From: Cytophaga aurantiaca DSM 3654
GTDB taxonomy: Bacteria; Bacteroidota; Bacteroidia; Cytophagales; Cytophagaceae
Direction: 5' to 3'
DNA: 64,000 bases
Assembly (NCBI RefSeq): GCF_000379725.1
Contig: NZ_KB903620.1
Location: forward strand, 50,663-114,662
Part shown: positions 62,715 to 64,000 of the stretch, piece by piece
How positions within the stretch are numbered: position 1 is the stretch's first letter
How the letters are laid out: each line of letters begins with the position of its first letter
Program-made: the position numbers and the translations under genes
Notes under the pieces: model-generated
What the model was told of the DNA's origin: nothing
Databases searched by the model: none
Seen by the model: only the letters and a program-made list of their open reading frames with translations

Positions 62715-63062
62715 ATGAATATTGAAATATTAAAATCTAAAATCCATCGCGTTAAAGTTACTCAGGCTGAATTGCATTATGTTGGAAGCATCACAATCGA
62801 TGAAGCTTTAATGGAAGCCTCTAATATTATCGAAAACGAAAAAGTTCAGATCGTAAATATCAATAATGGAGAGCGCTTTGAGACATATGTTATCAAAGGT
62901 CAAAAGCATAGCGGAACCATCTGTTTAAATGGGCCTGCAGCGCGTAAAGTTGCTGTCGGAGATATTGTAATTGTGATTGCTTATGCTTCAATGGATTTTG
63001 AAGAAGCAAAAAAATGGAAGCCAACGCTTATTTTCCCAGATGAAAATAATCGACTTAGTTAA
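62715..63062 (+). CDS. panD: Aspartate 1-decarboxylase
   Basis: A 115-residue PanD. The self-cleavage site is Gly24-Ser25 in YVGSITID, which forms the pyruvoyl cofactor; Lys9 and the Tyr near 58 are in the usual places. It decarboxylates L-aspartate to beta-alanine for panC. No panZ-like activator is visible. It is followed after 6 bases by the membrane protein gene. Confidence 0.96.
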   Translation: MNIEILKSKIHRVKVTQAELHYVGSITIDEALMEASNIIENEKVQIVNINNGERFETYVIKGQKHSGTICLNGPAARKVAVGDIVIVIAYASMDFEEAKKWKPTLIFPDENNRLS

Positions 63063-63068
63063 AACATT

Positions 63069-64000
63069 ATGAACTCAATTTTAAAAAACGCCATCAAGTA
63101 CGTGCTTATGCTCGGTCTTGGTGGCTTGTTATTTTGGTACGTTTTAAAAGATCAGGATCCGAATAAAATTGCGGACGACTTCAGACATGCAAATTATTTC
63201 TGGATCGCTGTTTCGGTTTTGGTTTCTATTGTAGCCTATTGGTCAAGAGCTGTGCGCTGGAATTTACTGCTGGAGCCGCTTGATATAAAGCCTCCTGTTT
63301 ATAAAACATTTTTAGCGTTGATGTCTGGTTATTTTGCAAATCTGTTATTGCCACGGGCAGGTGAAGTTGCACGCTGTCTGATATTAAACAAAATGGAAAA
63401 AGCCCCTTTTAACAGTACTTTTGGAAGTGTTGTTGCAGAACGTGTTTTTGATCTGATCGGATTATTGATTGTGATTGGTTTGACATTCGTATTCGAATTT
63501 TCGCTTATCAGTGGTTTTTTGAGCGATATATTTATCAATAAATTCCGCAATCTTTTTTCCAGTCTGCAACACATGTATCTGGTGTTACTCATTGTTGTTG
63601 TAGTACTGATTACCCTATCCGCAGTGATCTGGATGCTGCGGAATAAGATTAAACAAAACACTTTATATCAAAATATCGCTGCCTTTATAAGCGGTGTATG
63701 GAAAGGTGTTATCGGAATAAAAGATCTGGAAAAGAAATGGCAGTTCTTATTTCATTCTATCCTTATATGGGTTTGTTATTATTTTATGACCTATACTGTA
63801 TTCTTTGCATTTGAACCTACTGCTCATTTAGGAATGGGTGCTGGTCTTGTGTTGCTGGTAGTGGGTGCATTGGGGATGTCGGCGCCTGTACAAGGAGGTA
63901 TTGGAGTATTTCACCTATTGGTTTCTTCTGCATTGGTCATCTATGGAGTTTCAGAACAAAATGGTGTATCGTACGCTTTTCTACTTCACACTTCTCAAGC
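63069..64000 (+). CDS. LPG-synthase-TM / UPF0104 family membrane protein (incomplete)
   Basis: The gene runs off the right edge; 310 residues are present and no stop is reached. At least six or seven membrane helices are visible, with the family segments YWSRAVRWNLLLEPL, SGYFANLLLPRAGEVARC and APVQGGIGVFHLLVSS. The family includes the flippase domain of lysylphosphatidylglycerol synthase and many uncharacterised lipid transporters. It follows panD by 6 bases; this arrangement recurs in Bacteroidota. Confidence 0.88.
   Translation, partial: MNSILKNAIKYVLMLGLGGLLFWYVLKDQDPNKIADDFRHANYFWIAVSVLVSIVAYWSRAVRWNLLLEPLDIKPPVYKTFLALMSGYFANLLLPRAGEVARCLILNKMEKAPFNSTFGSVVAERVFDLIGLLIVIGLTFVFEFSLISGFLSDIFINKFRNLFSSLQHMYLVLLIVVVVLITLSAVIWMLRNKIKQNTLYQNIAAFISGVWKGVIGIKDLEKKWQFLFHSILIWVCYYFMTYTVFFAFEPTAHLGMGAGLVLLVVGALGMSAPVQGGIGVFHLLVSSALVIYGVSEQNGVSYAFLLHTSQ

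Noticed and set aside
63329-63661. Minus-strand open frame within the last membrane-protein gene
   Set aside because: It is antisense to the clearly coding LPG-synthase-TM frame, which has proper family motifs.

Overview
The window comes from the chromosome of a Bacteroidota bacterium, most likely a gliding member of the Cytophagales close to Cytophaga hutchinsonii. That species-level guess comes from recall of gene content and was not searched. Evidence for the phylum: the type IX secretion/gliding protein SprA (sprA) in the synteny maeB-ruvA-sprA-gcvH-vanZ; DUF4270 and DUF4292 lipoproteins; bacillithiol synthesis (bshA); moderately low GC; no Shine-Dalgarno sequences; and several copies of the Bacteroidota promoter element TAnnTTTG, some with an upstream TTG/TTTG about 20 bases away. 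All three tRNAs lack an encoded CCA.

Layout. 1-2.9 kb: a gene tail, an NlpC/P60 lipoprotein, tRNA-Ala(GGC), a conserved helical protein and a single-domain response regulator. 3-6.1 kb: an ALDH7-type aldehyde dehydrogenase and an HtrA/DegQ protease. 6.35-6.86 kb: tRNA-Asn(GTT), a small GIY-YIG nuclease gene, and a second, broken copy of the tRNA 3' part carrying a perfect 30-bp palindrome. 6.9-19.1 kb (minus strand): an M28 peptidase, a VanZ-like protein, gcvH, the 2387-codon sprA, ruvA and maeB. 19.1-33.5 kb (minus strand): housekeeping and envelope genes (LysM transglycosylase, gatA, tatA, EnvC-like protein, DUF4292 lipoprotein, TPR protein, nucleotidyltransferase, dut, a flippase-like protein, enoyl-CoA hydratase, two rhomboids, mutL). 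33.7-38.8 kb (plus strand): a GH3/beta-lactamase fusion, bshA and a fatty-acid hydroxylase. 38.8-46.7 kb: a small exported protein, a DnaQ-like exonuclease, uvrB, a beta-barrel protein, aroE, DedA, a ComA-like phosphosulfolactate synthase and a TPR protein. 46.8-53.4 kb (minus strand): an exopolysaccharide cluster (GT4, rfbC, Wza-like, Wzc-like tyrosine autokinase, CpsB/YwqE-like phosphatase, NAD-dependent epimerase). 53.5-55.4 kb: a SirB2-cytochrome c fusion, hflX and tRNA-Arg(CCT). 55.4-57.6 kb: an AT-rich accessory islet of three unfamiliar genes. 57.7-64 kb: glmS, a DUF4270 lipoprotein, a short GT5 starch-synthase-like protein, panC, panD and the start of an LPG-synthase-TM family membrane protein.

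Most of the window is ordinary core genome. The two places with accessory character both adjoin tRNA genes. One is the GIY-YIG gene caught between two copies of the tRNA-Asn 3' part, where the ORF's last codons and stop are tRNA-derived sequence. The other is the islet behind tRNA-Arg, with an overlapping two-gene pair (second gene HEPN-like, TTG start) and an unknown membrane protein. No rRNA, CRISPR array, insertion sequence or origin was recognised.
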